64,000 bases of DNA from Polytrichum commune (GCA_950295325.1 OX485803.1:28088001-28152000); one strand, 5' to 3'; counted from the first letter of the stretch, positions 35,601-48,538 are shown. The notes: generated by a model from the sequence alone, not told the origin. Numbers and translations are program-made.

Positions 35601-37049
35601 TTATTTAGTGTAGTGCTAACAATTAAGGGACCCAATAAACTAGAACGTTGTCCTAGTTGCAACAACCACAAGAGAATGCAAACACCATGTAAAATATACC
35701 CTAATACAATACTTGCATGTGTATTCCACTACTTCTCAACTGCATGCATCACCTTCATTTGACATGCCAAATCTTGGGCAATGAGCATGAATGAGTCAAA
35801 AACTATCATCATGTTTGTATGTCCTCTTGGCCATTGAGTTGAATATGTCGATAAGGGTCATCAAAGTGGCATCATCAAAGTGAGGGTTAAGCATTAGTTT
35901 GAACACCAAGATGTGGAAATTGACAATTTTGTGCAATCTCAACTTTCTATTTCGTAACTTAGCCTATGTTTGTATGTCTAGGATAAATTGATTGCCTTTG
36001 CATGTTGCAATATAATTTCAAATCTCCCTTTTTGTATCATCAGTTTGTGAATTCGTATGTCTGGAGTTGTGCAACCACAAGAAAGATAGTGGCTATATGT
36101 TTTTTAAATAGTTTTTTATTTAAAAAAAATTGGGTTAGTCGCCACAATTGGAGATACTTATTTTCTTGAGTAAGAAAAGGAGGCCATGGATATTTGTTAA
36201 CGGTACTTAGAAGTTACCTTTGTTGAAATAGCCTTAGAAGTAGAAGTATATAGGAAGGGATAAGGGTTAGTTGAAATAAAGAATCATATAAGGATAAGAG
36301 AGAAGGTTCTATTGAAGAATAAACATTGTTGAAGGTGTGGCTAAGACTTGAAGTTGAGATAGGATGGATGAAAGTATTTAAGAGGAGAGTGAAAAATGTT
36401 GGGTGTTGTTAAGGTAGAATTTAGCACTATGTTTTAAGAACCTTAATGTCCATAGTAAACCAACCCATCAAAAACTGACTAGTTGGTCACAAATTGTCGA
36501 AAGGGCAAAAATTGCCAATTTATTAGTTGACATCAAATATGTCCCTAATGCAATTAATTGTTAGAACGTCCACTAGTTGGTTTATATTGTTTTATTATTG
36601 AACAATTTATTCAATTATAATATTTTTGTTGTTGTTAGTAACTTAGTTGGTCAGAAAATGACTTGTAGGTCCAAAGTTATTAAATTGGCATTGCGAGCCT
36701 TTTACTAGTTGACCGTTTTTTATGACCTCACTGTGCCAACTGGTTATGAACTGGACATTGGGCAAAAACACGTCAGGACAGCTAGTTGCAATGTTTTGAC
36801 AGGGTGGCAACCTACCAAGTTGACCCACCTAGTAAGTAGTTGTTTTGAAGTATATAAGGATTGTCCTAAAGCCTTTTGGCTCTCTTAGTACACATATGCA
36901 AAGATAGGTTACACTCTTAGAGAAGGTGTGTATGCTTGTGAGTTTTAGATCTGGATGGGTAGCGTCCTGGAAATGTATGGCAGTCCGGATGGACCATAAT
37001 CCTGGAAAAAAAACAAGTAGTAAAGTGTTGAAAGAGGGATTTGAATAAT
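35601..37049. other. AT-rich stretch after the LINE
   Basis: 35601-35612 completes the interrupted repeat (ttatttagtgta). No gene is visible beyond that; the short frames are not convincing. Confidence 0.5.
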
Positions 37050-37345
37050 GAATTCATTGTGGGTAATGTTTCCGACCAAATGTCCACCAGACAAAATTTC
37101 ATTGGGACACTACTACTATCCTCTGTCAAGAATAGACATTGTAGTGATCAATAACCAATGAAAATAACTATAAGTTGAAGGTTTGGATAGTTGTTATTTA
37201 AATATCAGTCGAGTCCTTAATTGTTGTCTTTATGGTGTGTGTGTGTGTGTGTGTGTGTACAACATTGGAGTCTTATTTTGTTGGTATTGATTGGTTGTTT
37301 TCTATACATCTTTTGTGTAGGAGAATTGATTCACCATAATGTATG
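37050..37345 (-). mobile_element. Relic of the 3' end of a related LINE
   Basis: Aligns to 29690-29970 in the same orientation: agacaaaat, aatagacattgtagtgatca and ggttgttttctat.catctttt correspond to gacaaagg, agtagacactatagtcacca and ggtggttttctattcttctttt. It has many substitutions and a GT-repeat expansion at 37233-37258. No coding frame remains, and its boundaries are uncertain. Confidence 0.55.
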
Positions 37346-37549
37346 GAATGGGTGTTTATTCCACCATAATGGTTATTGTGTGGACCCAAAATGGCTAATT
37401 TTAGAAGGGGGGGACCTAAAAAGGATGTAATGATAGGTGGGATGCAGTAGTTGGCCGGATAGATGATGTTTCATACCACTTGCGATTAGTTTTGGGTGCC
37501 ATTTTTGTGTGCATTCGTATCCATAGTAGGATATCTTGATGCTCAAATT

Positions 37550-37762
37550 CATGTGACTCTAGTGTACAAATAAGAAGTTTGACTTACTTGCCTCTTTGAA
37601 AAAATGTAACTAATTATTTACAAAAAAATAAAAATTTGAAACAACTTGCATTCCTCATCATTTCTTCTACCCTATCTCTGAAAACTATTGCACAAATTTC
37701 AAGCCACTCTTTCTGGCTGAATCAACTTATTTTCACCGTTTTCCGTATATCTACCTTAAACG
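37550..37762. repeat. Dispersed repeat, copy 2 (pair with 29153-29365)
   Basis: See the first copy. The block ends near tctaccttaaacgcg, where copy 1 has tctaccttaatgcat. Confidence 0.75.
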
Positions 37763-40700
37763 CGTGTTCACATCCAAGAAGAAGCGGGCTCATCGTCAAA
37801 GTAACCATTTAAGAGCCATCTACCTTACTAGCACTCAACTTACCGGCAAGTCCTACCCTATTGCAACTTCTGCCAAAATACACAAGGTTTCGCCTGACAC
37901 GCATGAATCCTCACCGTCCCACCCACTCAAGGTTTTTTCACGAAGAGTGGAAAACCAATTAATTAGTGCCGACGGTATATGAATTTCTGGGTTGTGCAGT
38001 ACTAATTCAATGGGTCGGAGCAGTATGCGTTGTGATTGTTGGATTGAAGAGCTGTTCTTAACTTAGTATTTGCCAGATTTTTTATTGGATATTTGCAACT
38101 TAGGTATCAGTCTCCGGATGTGTAAGTTTGATGTGCTAAGTTTAGTAGAGACGATGAGCAAAACATGAGAACAATCGATTTTGTGTTGAGGAGGAGCTTG
38201 AAGTGTTTTGTTGGAAATTTTGGAGCAAGGGTTTGGAGCAAGGGAAGTTCAAAAGGGTGAGGATGATGGAAGGGAGAGGTCAGATGGCGGTGGTGTGGAA
38301 GGGGATTTTTGCCCTATGCAAGACCTCAAAATTCAGTTCATTCTGAGCTGAGATGGCTATTTTCCCCAATATTTAATTAAACAAAACACTCTAGATCTCC
38401 TCCCATTTATAAAATTTCAAATCAAGTGACTTAGAAATCGAGCATACAAAAACTTCTATCACAGACGTAGGCGGTGCCACTAGTGAGAGTGGATTATTTA
38501 CCACTAGCCTAGAGTATGTGACGAACTTTAGGGAATTGTGAACGTTGATGGCATTCAAATCACATTCCCAACAACAATATTAGCTTCAATTCAGGCATTG
38601 TGAATTGTACATTGTACATTAAAGTCAATTTGAAGGGGATTTCTCCACTATGAAAAGTTTACCTCAAATCATCCCAGTGTCAAGTTGAGACCTTGGGTAG
38701 GTCACTCTATAGGATTTTTGTGCAACACGTGCGGTGGAGGTGTATTTTTTTAAGGGTTATTTACTTCCAAGCCACAAATTAAAAGCTCCGTGTAATTACT
38801 TAATTCTCTTAAATGGCCATTTTTGCACCCTACCATTACTTATATTGCCCATGTTATTGTAAATTTTTGTAGTCTACATGCATTTTAATTTTTAAAAATG
38901 AATTATAACTATATTTAATGCAAAAGTGGTGGGAAAAGCATGGCAACATAAAAACATATAGCATATATACCATTGCAAAAACTAAGTACAAAAACTTATC
39001 ATGCAAATGAAGGATTTGTGGTTACCAAAACAAATCTTGACTTGTGCAAAATATGTGTATTGTTAACCACGTCACATAAGAACAAGTGTGATAACATGAT
39101 GCATATCATTCCAAGACCATAACATGAATGATATCATACAATCGCATGTGATGAAGAACACAAGGATACTTAAGCATAGTGTACTTTAAATTTTGCTTTA
39201 AAACTTGCAAGTTTACATCCCATAGAACATAACCTTCATGCATTAAAAAAAAACTTAGGGTGGAAACACAACAAGAGTGAGCTTGTGTTCACAAATACAA
39301 CACCCACCCTGTAAAAATCTAACCCAAACACCAAAAAAATCGCAACCATTGCAACTATGCAGAAGTTATGTGGTTCCCTACGAGTTTGTTCAGGTGGGTT
39401 TAGGGTATGCAAAACAAAACAAACCTTTGTAACCCTATCCCATACCTTAGTGTCCAATGATTCGTCAATTAAACAAGCGATTTATGACCAAAAAAAACCC
39501 TACAAACGTCAAGATCTAAGAGTAGGGGTTACCCAAACCCCCACATTGTCAACTGAACCATCACCATTATGGACAAAGTATTCTTGTGGCCAACATGATT
39601 TGAGTTACAAATGGATTGCATAGAGGTCCCTTACGTCAAGGTATGCAAAAGAGCTCGTGCAAAGGCTCCATCTTTTGCCAAATCCTACATTTATCGTCAT
39701 TGTCCTAAAACTCAAATGGCCATTCCAACGGTGATTTCTCTTCAAACAAACTTTGAGCGAGGCATACGTTTCTCCGTCAAAAACCTTGAACTTGTTGTAA
39801 TATTGCGGCACAGTAGAATATTAATCACCCTCCATAGTCCACATCCGTAAACAACAACACGGTCACCCACCAAAAACACTACAATCAATTACAAGCCGTG
39901 CAAAGAAATTCTAAACCCTAAACTGCCCTCAAAACAATTGTAAGACCTTCACCCAAGAAAATTGAAACCCTAGATGGAACTTCACGGCTGCCCCTGATCC
40001 TAAAACAACTACAAAGGAGACTCTACTAAGCGGATCCTATACCAACTAGGACAAGGCATACTTGCTGGACTTTGTTATCATAAGCTTCACCAAGGAGGAG
40101 CTTCAACAAAAAGTTGCTCAAAACACAACAAACTCGAGGAAGAAACAAAACCCTAGGTGTTTTGTACAAACAACAGTGCATGAAGATGACCAGTAATGGG
40201 CGCTTTGATTTTCATCCATTTTGGACAAACAATGAGCCAATTTTCATCCATCCCTCATGAGGCATGCATACAAAATTTATCCTACTAAACATACATCCTA
40301 GGATCCTTATATTCCACCCCTATATACCTTACTTGTAATGAGATTTATTATTTTTAATGAACCCTTCATTATTTGGAATTTTTTTATAAATTTTATGTCA
40401 AACAATTTTAATCCTTCCTACATTATGATGCACGTCGTTTTTAAAATGCACCAAGTGAACTACCCGAGGCTGGGATGCATCAAAATTAACCCAATATTTA
40501 ACCAACCAAAGCATCAGTCTTCAAGATCTGTTGGGGAAAATTGTTCATTCACATACATGCACAAAAAAATTATGGAAATACATCCGCAAGAGACCAAGAA
40601 CAATGGTCTTGTCAGCCTTGTACTTAGCCTCCACCACCTCTCTGATCATCACCTTAGTTGTAAAGCCTTTCCGATTACAAAGGAAATTACAAGAACAAGA

Positions 40701-41490
40701 CCGAACTTAAGTATGTAAGTGATTATAGGACATTCTCCTATTGTTATGAGTTATGTTTTCAAGATACTTGAGTTGCAGTTTATAATACTTAAGTTGCCTT
40801 GTATTACGTGTCATTTCAATTTCTAGCGTGTCAATTGACGTGTGCTTTTTTTCTTCACAAGTCACAGTATGTGTCAACTTCTAAACTGTGCGTGTCAATT
40901 GACGTGCATTTTTTTGTTTGTGCAAGTTTTTGCATGTCAAAAGTGAAAAACTTCCAAAAACTTTGTCAAACATATAGACTGTAATTAAGTCAACATTTCA
41001 CATCTCAATCTATGGCAGAGAAAACTTCCTACAGAAGAAATGTAGTTCAATATTATATGTAGGGTATGCAGATTCTCATCAGAAACAGCAGAATAAACCT
41101 CCAAGCTTGAAGGACCATTGATGACGAATGACATTTCATATTAAGTTTGAGACCTGGATAGTCATGCACACATAATTCGACACCGTCATCGGCTGTTTTG
41201 ACAAAATGGGGTATTCTATGTTGTGATGTTTGTGCAATTGTGAGCATCAGGAGGGTTGTGAGGATGCATGTTGAATTTACAGCTGGGAGATTTCAATAAA
41301 TTCCTGTATAATCTAGGTGATTTCCATTTGGAAGAGAGTATGCTTCCACCCGAAGTATTTTGTATTGGATGCTAGTCAGGTCTATGTACCATGCAAGAAC
41401 CTTCATACCTAGGCAAAATTGCCCTGTATCAATATGGTTTAGAATGGTTTTGACCAAAATAATAAGTTGGGTATGTAAAGATTCCCTCAC
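37763..41490. other. AT-rich intergenic stretch
   Basis: No gene supported. The 72-codon frame at 37764-37982 and the two opposite-strand frames around 39600-39850 show no domain. It contains the GTCAATTGAC pair listed below. Confidence 0.45.
40830..40903. promoter_or_regulatory. Pair of inverted W-box palindromes
   Basis: gtcaattgac occurs at 40830-40839 and 40894-40903, each inside cgtgtcaattgacgtg. TTGAC is the core of the plant WRKY site, so each copy is two W-boxes back to back. There is no clear gene nearby except the ceramidase-like fragment 0.6 kb downstream, so function is speculative. Confidence 0.3.
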
Positions 41491-41511
41491 CTTGAAACCC
41501 ATGAGCCAGTT

Positions 41512-41729
41512 TTGATACCATTATTGATGTTGATTATTCATACCATGCATTCACCTATATACTGGTCCAACATTTGTTCACAGCTTCCGCAGGAACCTTG
41601 GTTCATCTGTTTGCTGCTGTATTGTGGAGGGATTCCAAATACACTCAACGTTGTTTCAAACTTCTCTTTTCTTGTCATTGGCATAGTGGGCTTGGTTCTA
41701 ACCCTTCAAGGCAATTACTTTGGATTGAG
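41512..41729 (+). pseudogene. Alkaline (phyto)ceramidase-like exon, isolated
   Basis: The frame contains GGIPNTLNVVSNFSFLVIGI followed by VGLVLTLQGNYFGL. This is the first membrane segment region of plant ceramidase-family (aPHC-like) proteins, which hydrolyse phytoceramide in ER/Golgi membranes. It ends at a good donor, TTGAG|GTAATT (41730), splitting a codon (phase 2) as expected for a Ser codon there. No following exons were found in the next 1.5 kb: neither the HLNP/WDRLPM motif region nor later membrane segments. The N-terminal part before the motif does not look family-like. I read this as a duplicated gene fragment. Confidence 0.6.
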
Positions 41730-43259
41730 GTAATTCTTTTGCATTGCTTGCAGTAACATTGCAGACTCCATCAATGTTTGCTCAAGGACCAGCACTGTAG
41801 CCTTGACTTCAATTCACAAGCAATATTAAGTTAACGGTTTATTATTGGTGCTTGAAAGATCCTTGGCATTTGTGTGCTAATTTGTGAGTTTAACCAAGAA
41901 GGTGAAGTGCGAACTGTCTATAACTTATCTTTTCTGATAAGGGAAGGGATCGAGGAAGGATGCACAAACTGTTGTGCTTTGCACTTGTTTGGCATCCAAA
42001 CACTCTGCAGAGATTGCTCCTATTTTGGTGTTCTATAGATGCTGGAGTCATCTTGGTGTCATTCCTCATAATCTCAAAAGTAACACAGTTAACTATTATT
42101 GAGGTTTGCGTACCGCCAAGTAGAGCTAGAGTGTTTTGTCACTATCACTGGCACCTCCCTGCATATGTTTTGAGGTTGCGGTCGCTCCGCCCTCTGCAAC
42201 TCCCACAAGGATCTCAACCTCGATATCGGAAACCTCCTCCTCCTCACTTTAGATGTCACTCTGCAATAACAAACATCCACAACAGAATGAAACTCAACAG
42301 ATTCAACCTACCCAAACCATCCTAGCAGGAATCATGCTGTTGTATGTCCTTCATTGCGAGATTTCACAAGTTCAATGCTGAAGTGAGCACATCTGTGTAT
42401 TCTTATCATCTGGTCACTTCATTGTATGCAAGGGGTTAGGGTGAGAAATTGCAGTTTCTTCTTGTTGCTAACGGCAATAAACCATCGGATAGGAATTCCG
42501 TTTTGCAGTATTATAAATATGAAAACGATTCAACGACTTTTATCTGGTGATTTTGTCAACAATCATTGATTCGGTACCAGAGTGTATATTTTAATAAATT
42601 TGAAATTTTTATTTCCATGGATGATAGCAATGTCTATATGTAGACGGCTATGTGTCTCTTCAATATACATTTGCTAATGAATGTGCTTGTTACATACACA
42701 GTCACTTCAATCAAAGCAACATCACAAAGTTTGCTTGCAAGACGCACCTAGGTTCAGTTGGAAGAGAGCATTCTTGGTTGCGTAATATATTTTTGTTAGT
42801 AAACCGCATGCCCCTGACAAAGAAATTCGATTATGTTTTGAATCATAAGCGACCCTTGTCAACGAGCTTTGGCAAAGCCTCTGATCGCCGTGACCCCTCA
42901 ATTTTGTCATGCCAGTATCACAAGGAATTACAAACATAGACTACATTGGAGTGCACAGTTCGTCTAATTCCTGGAGGAATTACGGTAAAATGAATATCAC
43001 ATTTTTAAACTTGCTCGAAGTTTTCCTGTTTCTCATTCATCATAACACCAAAATAAGTCTCTTCTCTTCTTCTTTCCGAGAAAGCAAGGGTGAGAATAGA
43101 TTCCCATGGAATTATATAAGGGACATTCCACAAGAGTAAGTTAAGGTAGCCTTGCACTCAGAGTTCAAACCAGGACGCCGGAAGTAACATCCTGATTTCT
43201 CCAATTTCTCCTTGACCAGGAGAAACAGTCTCGTCTCTTTGCCTCCCTCTTCCTAAGAT
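41730..43259. other. No supported gene
   Basis: Frames at 41960-42325 and 42652-42939 have no recognisable domain and no ceramidase continuation. A GC-richer patch at 42160-42245 is unexplained. Confidence 0.4.
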
Positions 43260-43660
43260 GAAAGAATGAGAATCAACCAAGTCGCAAGGGTTTAGTGTGC
43301 TCACAGAGCCATTCCACGAGCATGAAACGAAAAACGTTAACGCAAACTCTGTATCCAACTGGGGTTTGGTGTTCATTCCAGGCTTTCAAGGTTTTGTCTC
43401 TAGTCTCTTGTTTCTTCCTTCCTCGTCTGCTTCGGAGTTCGCAATCTCTCCTGCTGCTGCCTCCTTCTCTGTGTCCCCGGCGATTGCAGCTGCTCCATCG
43501 AAGGGACCGGCATCACGGCGTGGCGTTTCTGGACTCAGAATGTGAGTTTCTATTTCGAATGGGACCCCGACTAAAATCTACATCAGTAGTAGATATTGTG
43601 ACACCGAGACCTTTAGGAGGTTATCTCGACCCCCAAAGGAAGTGCCTAAGGTAGACAACA
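43260..43660 (+). other. GC-richer patch that resembles the 5' end of a gene
   Basis: A frame to 43545 reads SSSASEFAISPAAASF and APSKGPASRRGVSGLRM, Ser/Ala-rich with basic residues like a plastid transit peptide. It is followed by a donor-like AAT|GTGAGT at 43543. Other frames are also open, so this is weak. No downstream exon could be assigned. Confidence 0.25.
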
Positions 43661-43682
43661 TTTATTTGGTTGCTTTTCTTCA

Positions 43683-44050
43683 GGCATGTGGGTGTTATCT
43701 GGTTCATTTTTCATGTTCTCCAACTTCTACAAATTAGATTTACACAACAAAACTTGTTTGCATTAGTAAATCTATGATGAGACATTTACAAAAACCAGAT
43801 TGAAATTTGGACCTTCCCTGATTTAGTTACAGTTATCAGAAGTGCATGTTTGTTGATGTCTTAACCGGATACACATGTCCTCCCAATTGTGTTCACTATT
43901 GAGTGAAGAGTAGTTATTAACAGTTGAAGATGTGGTTCAATCTCTTTTAAACATTTGTTCTTATGATGTTTGCTCTTCGATCCTCACCGATCTAGATACC
44001 AATGAAATCCAGGGGTCGAATTAAGAAAATGAGCCACTTAAGACCCATCT
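43683..44050. repeat. Rearranged copy of dispersed repeats from 19-20 kb
   Basis: 43683-43810 matches 19060-19190 directly (shared catgttctccaactt and gatttacacaac). 43870-44050 matches 19712-19900 in reverse complement. The two blocks have opposite relative orientation in the two loci. Confidence 0.7.
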
Positions 44051-44243
44051 ACCTAAATAGGACAGATGTATTTGAATGGTACAATCCACTCTCGATATGT
44101 GTTAGAGTCGGTTTTCATGTAGGCCGCTCGCCCACCAGAGCGGCCTATGTGGAAACTAACCCTTTCCCTGATAAGTGTTAAAATCGCATGTGTGTTAAGG
44201 AAAATTGCATTTCCCCAAAAAAATTCAGAAATGCAGTGCAAAG

Positions 44244-44270
44244 TGTTAATTGTTAATTGTTAATTGTTAA
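44244..44270. repeat. Heptamer tandem repeat (gttaatt)n
   Basis: gttaatt repeated about 3.7 times, then an A run. Simple-sequence repeat. Confidence 0.85.
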
Positions 44271-44349
44271 AAAAAATCATGCTCCCCTCTTCTATGAACT
44301 CAGCTCGATAAGTGTTAATTTGGATGAAAGCGAGGCTATAACATTTTAT

Positions 44350-46080
44350 AACTTGGATGAAATTGACAAAATCCTTAATCCTAAATCCTACTATCAAAAT
44401 GGAACAACTAGCATTGGTACATGCAAAGAGTGAAACTAGACCCATTATAAATGCACATGTGTTTATCGATTATAAATTGGAATTTGATCTTCACAATCCC
44501 TACATACCCATCGAGGAGGAAAATATAAGTAAATTAAACAATAAGTTCACAATATGCCAATTGGTGATGTGATGGTAGATAAAGTAGGATTCAAGGATGT
44601 TGAAAGTGCATTAGTGACCTTCAAACAATTCTCAGAACAAAGACCTACTAATGTTTGACTTCTCTAGAACATTTGAACGAACACTTTGAAAGAAAATAGG
44701 ATCTTGGCATGCACAAAATCATATCAAATTACTATAGATTTGTTCTTCGATTACATTAAGATGTATGATGACATTCATATCTTATTACTTTCATCCTTTA
44801 TTTATAAATGCTATTGTTTTAATTATGTAGTCACATAAGTGGTATTCATGTAAGTGTTACAAATTGTCTATGCTACCCCCAAAAAGTCCTAATGTGTTAA
44901 CACCACATAAGTGCTACAAGTTCCCTTGCTCCAAAGTGTTAACATATATATATATATATAGGATGGAATGTATGTGGTTTGGTGTAGCTCCAAGAACGGA
45001 CACCAAAAAGACATTTGTTTACACAAGATTGGATTGTTTGCTCAAAAATATGATAATTATTCTAGGTTCAATAGTCCACATAATTCGGGGACCTATATGA
45101 CCATTTAGGGAGCACGATAATCTTCAATATGATAATGAATAAGATATTCATATTAGCTCCAAAATTTATGAGCAAAGTGTCTAAAGTCTCAAATTGGATT
45201 TGCTAACCATTTTGTACATAATGCATATTTCAGAACATGAGAGAAGTGGGCTAGTCACAAAAAGTAACCCTTCAAGACATGTATACCCTAATAACAATGG
45301 ATTTACATTAGGGTATGGGTCCAAGACACCCCTAGAGTATACTTTACATTTGGACTCGAAAGTGGATCATTGGACACAAGCTTGAAGATTGGTTTTGCAA
45401 TTTAGGACGAGTATTTCCTTGAGTGGGGACCGTCAAGATTTGGTGGGAATGTGATATCACATTAGTGCCACTTCATTTTTCCATACCTTGACTAGAACTT
45501 TAGTGTTAAACATTTGTTTTCATAGACATTCTCAGCCAAGAGGAAAGCTCAATGCGAGAGTTTCTTTGGTTTGGACCCTAATGTGCACACACCCCATGTT
45601 TTCATATTAAGGTTTAAGTTTATCACTTATGAAACACAAATTGGTGGGTGTGAAAGATTAACAAGAAAATCACGAGGGAATCATTTTTTGTTGGCCCTCC
45701 ATCCAAGGGGGGAAACAACCTGGGAAAATCACAAAAACAAATCATGGGAGAGTGTTGGACTCATGAACATGTATAATGTGGTTGGAGTCACACCAATCAC
45801 ATACTTAGAATTCGGAGTGTTGATCAACATCATCTCCAAGGAGGACATCACTTATTGTGTCACAATTGGCGATGTCCCGCATTGCATGTGTTGTGACTTC
45901 ACAATAATAACATCTCAAGCATTGGGAAAGAAAAGAAAAAATGGGTGTATTGCAAGCATTTTCATACTGTGTTCATATTTTTGCGCAAGGTAGATTACAA
46001 CAATGACAACTTCATTCATGCGTTGACATTCACCTACAACGAGGTCATACAATTACTCGAACGTGCCGGTGTTGTAGAGT
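44350..46080 (+). pseudogene. Decayed SWIM-zinc-finger protein, probably transposase-derived
   Basis: The open piece 45571-45993 ends with YCVTIGDVPHCMCCDF, then ITSQALGKKRKNGC. This is the Cys-x-Cys ... Cys/His layout of SWIM zinc fingers, with the final Cys-x-His lost. The frame then shifts, and the next frame reads KVDYNNDNFIHALTFTYNEV and IQLLERAGVVE, a plausible continuation. Upstream pieces (44350-44572, 44864-45100, 45194-45385) look like further decayed exons or frames. SWIM domains follow the DDE domain in Mutator-like transposases but also occur in other plant proteins. The DDE domain is not visible, so the link to MULEs is inference. Confidence 0.5.
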
Positions 46081-46100
46081 GTGAATAATGTTCCCAATAT

Positions 46101-46360
46101 ATGCTCATCTACATGTTTAAGAATGTTAATAAGTGACATGTATTGGTGTGTATTGTTATAATAAAATTCAACAATGGGTTGATAGTTTTTCGAGTACCCA
46201 TGGTAATAGGCCCCTTCACTCTTATCATTTATGTTCATCTACATGTTTAAGAATGTTAATAAGTGACATGTATTGGTGTGTATTGTTATAATAAAATTCA
46301 ACAATGGGTTGATAGTTTTTCGAGTACCCATGGTAATAGGCCCCTTCACTCTTATCATTC
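46101..46360. repeat. 130-bp tandem duplication
   Basis: 46101-46230 and 46231-46360 differ at one base by eye (atgctcatc against atgttcatc). This is a recent duplication directly downstream of the SWIM relic. Confidence 0.9.
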
Positions 46361-46609
46361 AAAATGTTAGTACTCTAAAATGGTAAAATGACAAATGAAG
46401 GAGTGCCAAACTTAGCATATGGACTTTCTAACTGTTGGTATTTACTAAATTAGGCATCATTGTTCACATGTTACTACTCATGTCTTAGCTTCCCTCGTGT
46501 TGCTAGTCTACATCTAGAACTAATATTTATTATTTCTATCATAGGGTTCACCAATACAAGTGCACATATACATTTTCATTATGTCCATATTCTTGCATAA
46601 GTCTAGATT

Positions 46610-48415
46610 TACTTTAAACATTTAATAAGTGTGTATGTACAAGTTGCGGGTAGGGCTAGGGATTTGTATACGTATTGGGTGTCTTTACTTTGGAGATGTT
46701 TATTTGTTTTCCCATTTTGATGAAGATAGTATGAAGACTTTATATATTTTCATTTTCATGATTTTGGATACATCTCACATTCTACAAATACATCTCTTGA
46801 ATTTGGAAACATGGATTTGCACTTTAAAAACATAGCATGTCCAAATGAGGTCAAATCACAAAGGACCTCAAGTGCTCAATGTCCACCGCAAGCCTATTAG
46901 AATCATTATTCTCCTATTAGAAAGTGTTTGCAAGCTTAGACACATGCAACTTACAACCAGTTCATGTCCTTGTTCTCTATCAACAAAGAGAAATGAAAGA
47001 GAAATAAATGCATGTCTACACATGACTCTACCCATGTTGTAAATTTGATAATAAATAAAATACCCTTTTGTATTAATAATTCCTAGATTGCGTCATCATA
47101 TATGGTAACTACACCTGTTTGTGATCCTTATCCAAAAGTTTCTTCTATGAAAACTTGCCTAAACATAATCTAAACATGACAATCCAAAATTAATTTTAGA
47201 CATCCATGTAATCAACACATCTTCTTTATGTTTATTGATTTCATACGACATACAAAAGTACATGCTAAAATGCATTAAAATTCTATTATATTTGTGAATA
47301 AGATCCAATTTTTTTGAAGATCATAACTTTCAAATGATATTTAAGTTCATAAGTGTTTTGATGATGTTTAAAGGTGTAGTTACCACAACGGTTCAAGATA
47401 GTCTCGAGGTTGTATAAGTTGGCTCAAGGGCCTAAGTCTCAAGGTTGAAGCAATCGTTGAGTTTGTAATGAAATAAGGAAGTACAGCTCCCATTCACATC
47501 AGTGTAAACAACGCACTCTTATAATGTCATTTTATTTTATTTCATTTGTTATGCAAAGAATTCCACTGTTTTTTTTGGTCAGAAGTGGACTTTAAGAAGT
47601 ACCTTTGCTTTGGTAAGGTACAAACAACAAATACAGTAGTAATAAGTTTCGTATGCAATGGTGTCCAAGCTAGGCTAAGGGCCACTTCACACACGAGACT
47701 GAGAGCCGTGACCATTACAGTTCAAGCACTCTCATTGGTGGAAAAGGAGGAGCCGGTCTAAGTTTGCTTCACACTAGGCTTGAGGGACCAACGGAGTATG
47801 TGAATGCAAGATGGATGTAAAGTCTACATGGACTTCTACATGGCATCGAATGGATCATGTTTCATGGTCATTTGGACTATTTTCAAAAACCACTGTTGGA
47901 GGTAGGCCTAACACAAAACCAAGAGACCATGGCACTCCGAATGCTCACAACCATTGGTTTATTTTGTTTTATCATGCATGAAGACTTGCATGAATAGAAA
48001 TTCATTGAAATAGCATTTGGTTGGGGGTCTGGTCACATATGACTTCACACTATGCTTGGGGGTCCGTGACCACGCTACATGAGTTTGGAGGTGCCTTGGG
48101 ATGGCCTTTTGGACACTTTCTTTTGGGTCTCTCACAATTTCATGGTCACGGCTCTTGGTGCGTGTGTGAAGTGGCCCTAAGGGCTATATGCTAACCACCA
48201 CAATGGATGCGATGACTTGGCTTAAATCATTACCCAAAAATTGAAGAAGGTGTGGAGGGTGATGGGTAGATGTAGTGCTCTTTGTTAATTTGGGCCTCCA
48301 CTAATTTTATTTAAGGTGTAAATGCAACGAACTAAAATAAAACAAAACTACTTTCTTTGGTTTATTCAACTCCACAACTAACTTAAGAGACTACGCATTA
48401 GTATGAGACCCAATT
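46610..48415. repeat. Left arm of a large interrupted inverted repeat
   Basis: It reads outside-in as the reverse complement of 59595 to about 58910 and then about 56287 to 55650. Anchors: atctcacattctac with 59413-59426; gtccaaatgaggtcaaatca with 59337-59356; aaaagtacatgc with 56274-56285; gttcaagatag.ctcgaggttgtataagttgg with about 56120-56150; tatatgctaaccaccacaatg with 55860-55880. It contains the MITE 47679-48177. Without the MITE the arm is about 1.3 kb of aligned sequence with frequent substitutions. Confidence 0.8.
47679..48177. mobile_element. PIF/Harbinger-like (Tourist-type) MITE, 499 bp
   Basis: Terminal inverted repeats begin gggccacttcacacacg on both ends (17 perfect bases) and continue with agagccgtgaccat. 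It is flanked by the 3-bp duplication taa (47676-47678 and 48178-48180), the hallmark target of this superfamily. The unoccupied form is in the right arm at about 55879-55895, which reads (reverse complement) gctaagagctatatgc. No coding capacity. Confidence 0.88.
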
Positions 48416-48538
48416 ATGATGAATCAACCTTAAACTTATCACTCATTTTTTTATCCACCAGACGCCATTTACCACACGTTCGAGTACATTGGGCATGTTT
48501 AGGTCTAATATTTTATTTCTAGAGACGTGGATGACTTA

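Noticed and set aside
29557-35615. CACTA-type DNA transposon ends (cactac at 29557 and gtagtg to 35615) around the LINE
   Set aside because: The paralogue at 61.6-61.8 kb shows similarity continuing upstream past the supposed left end, and the inverted repeats match for only about 8 bases.
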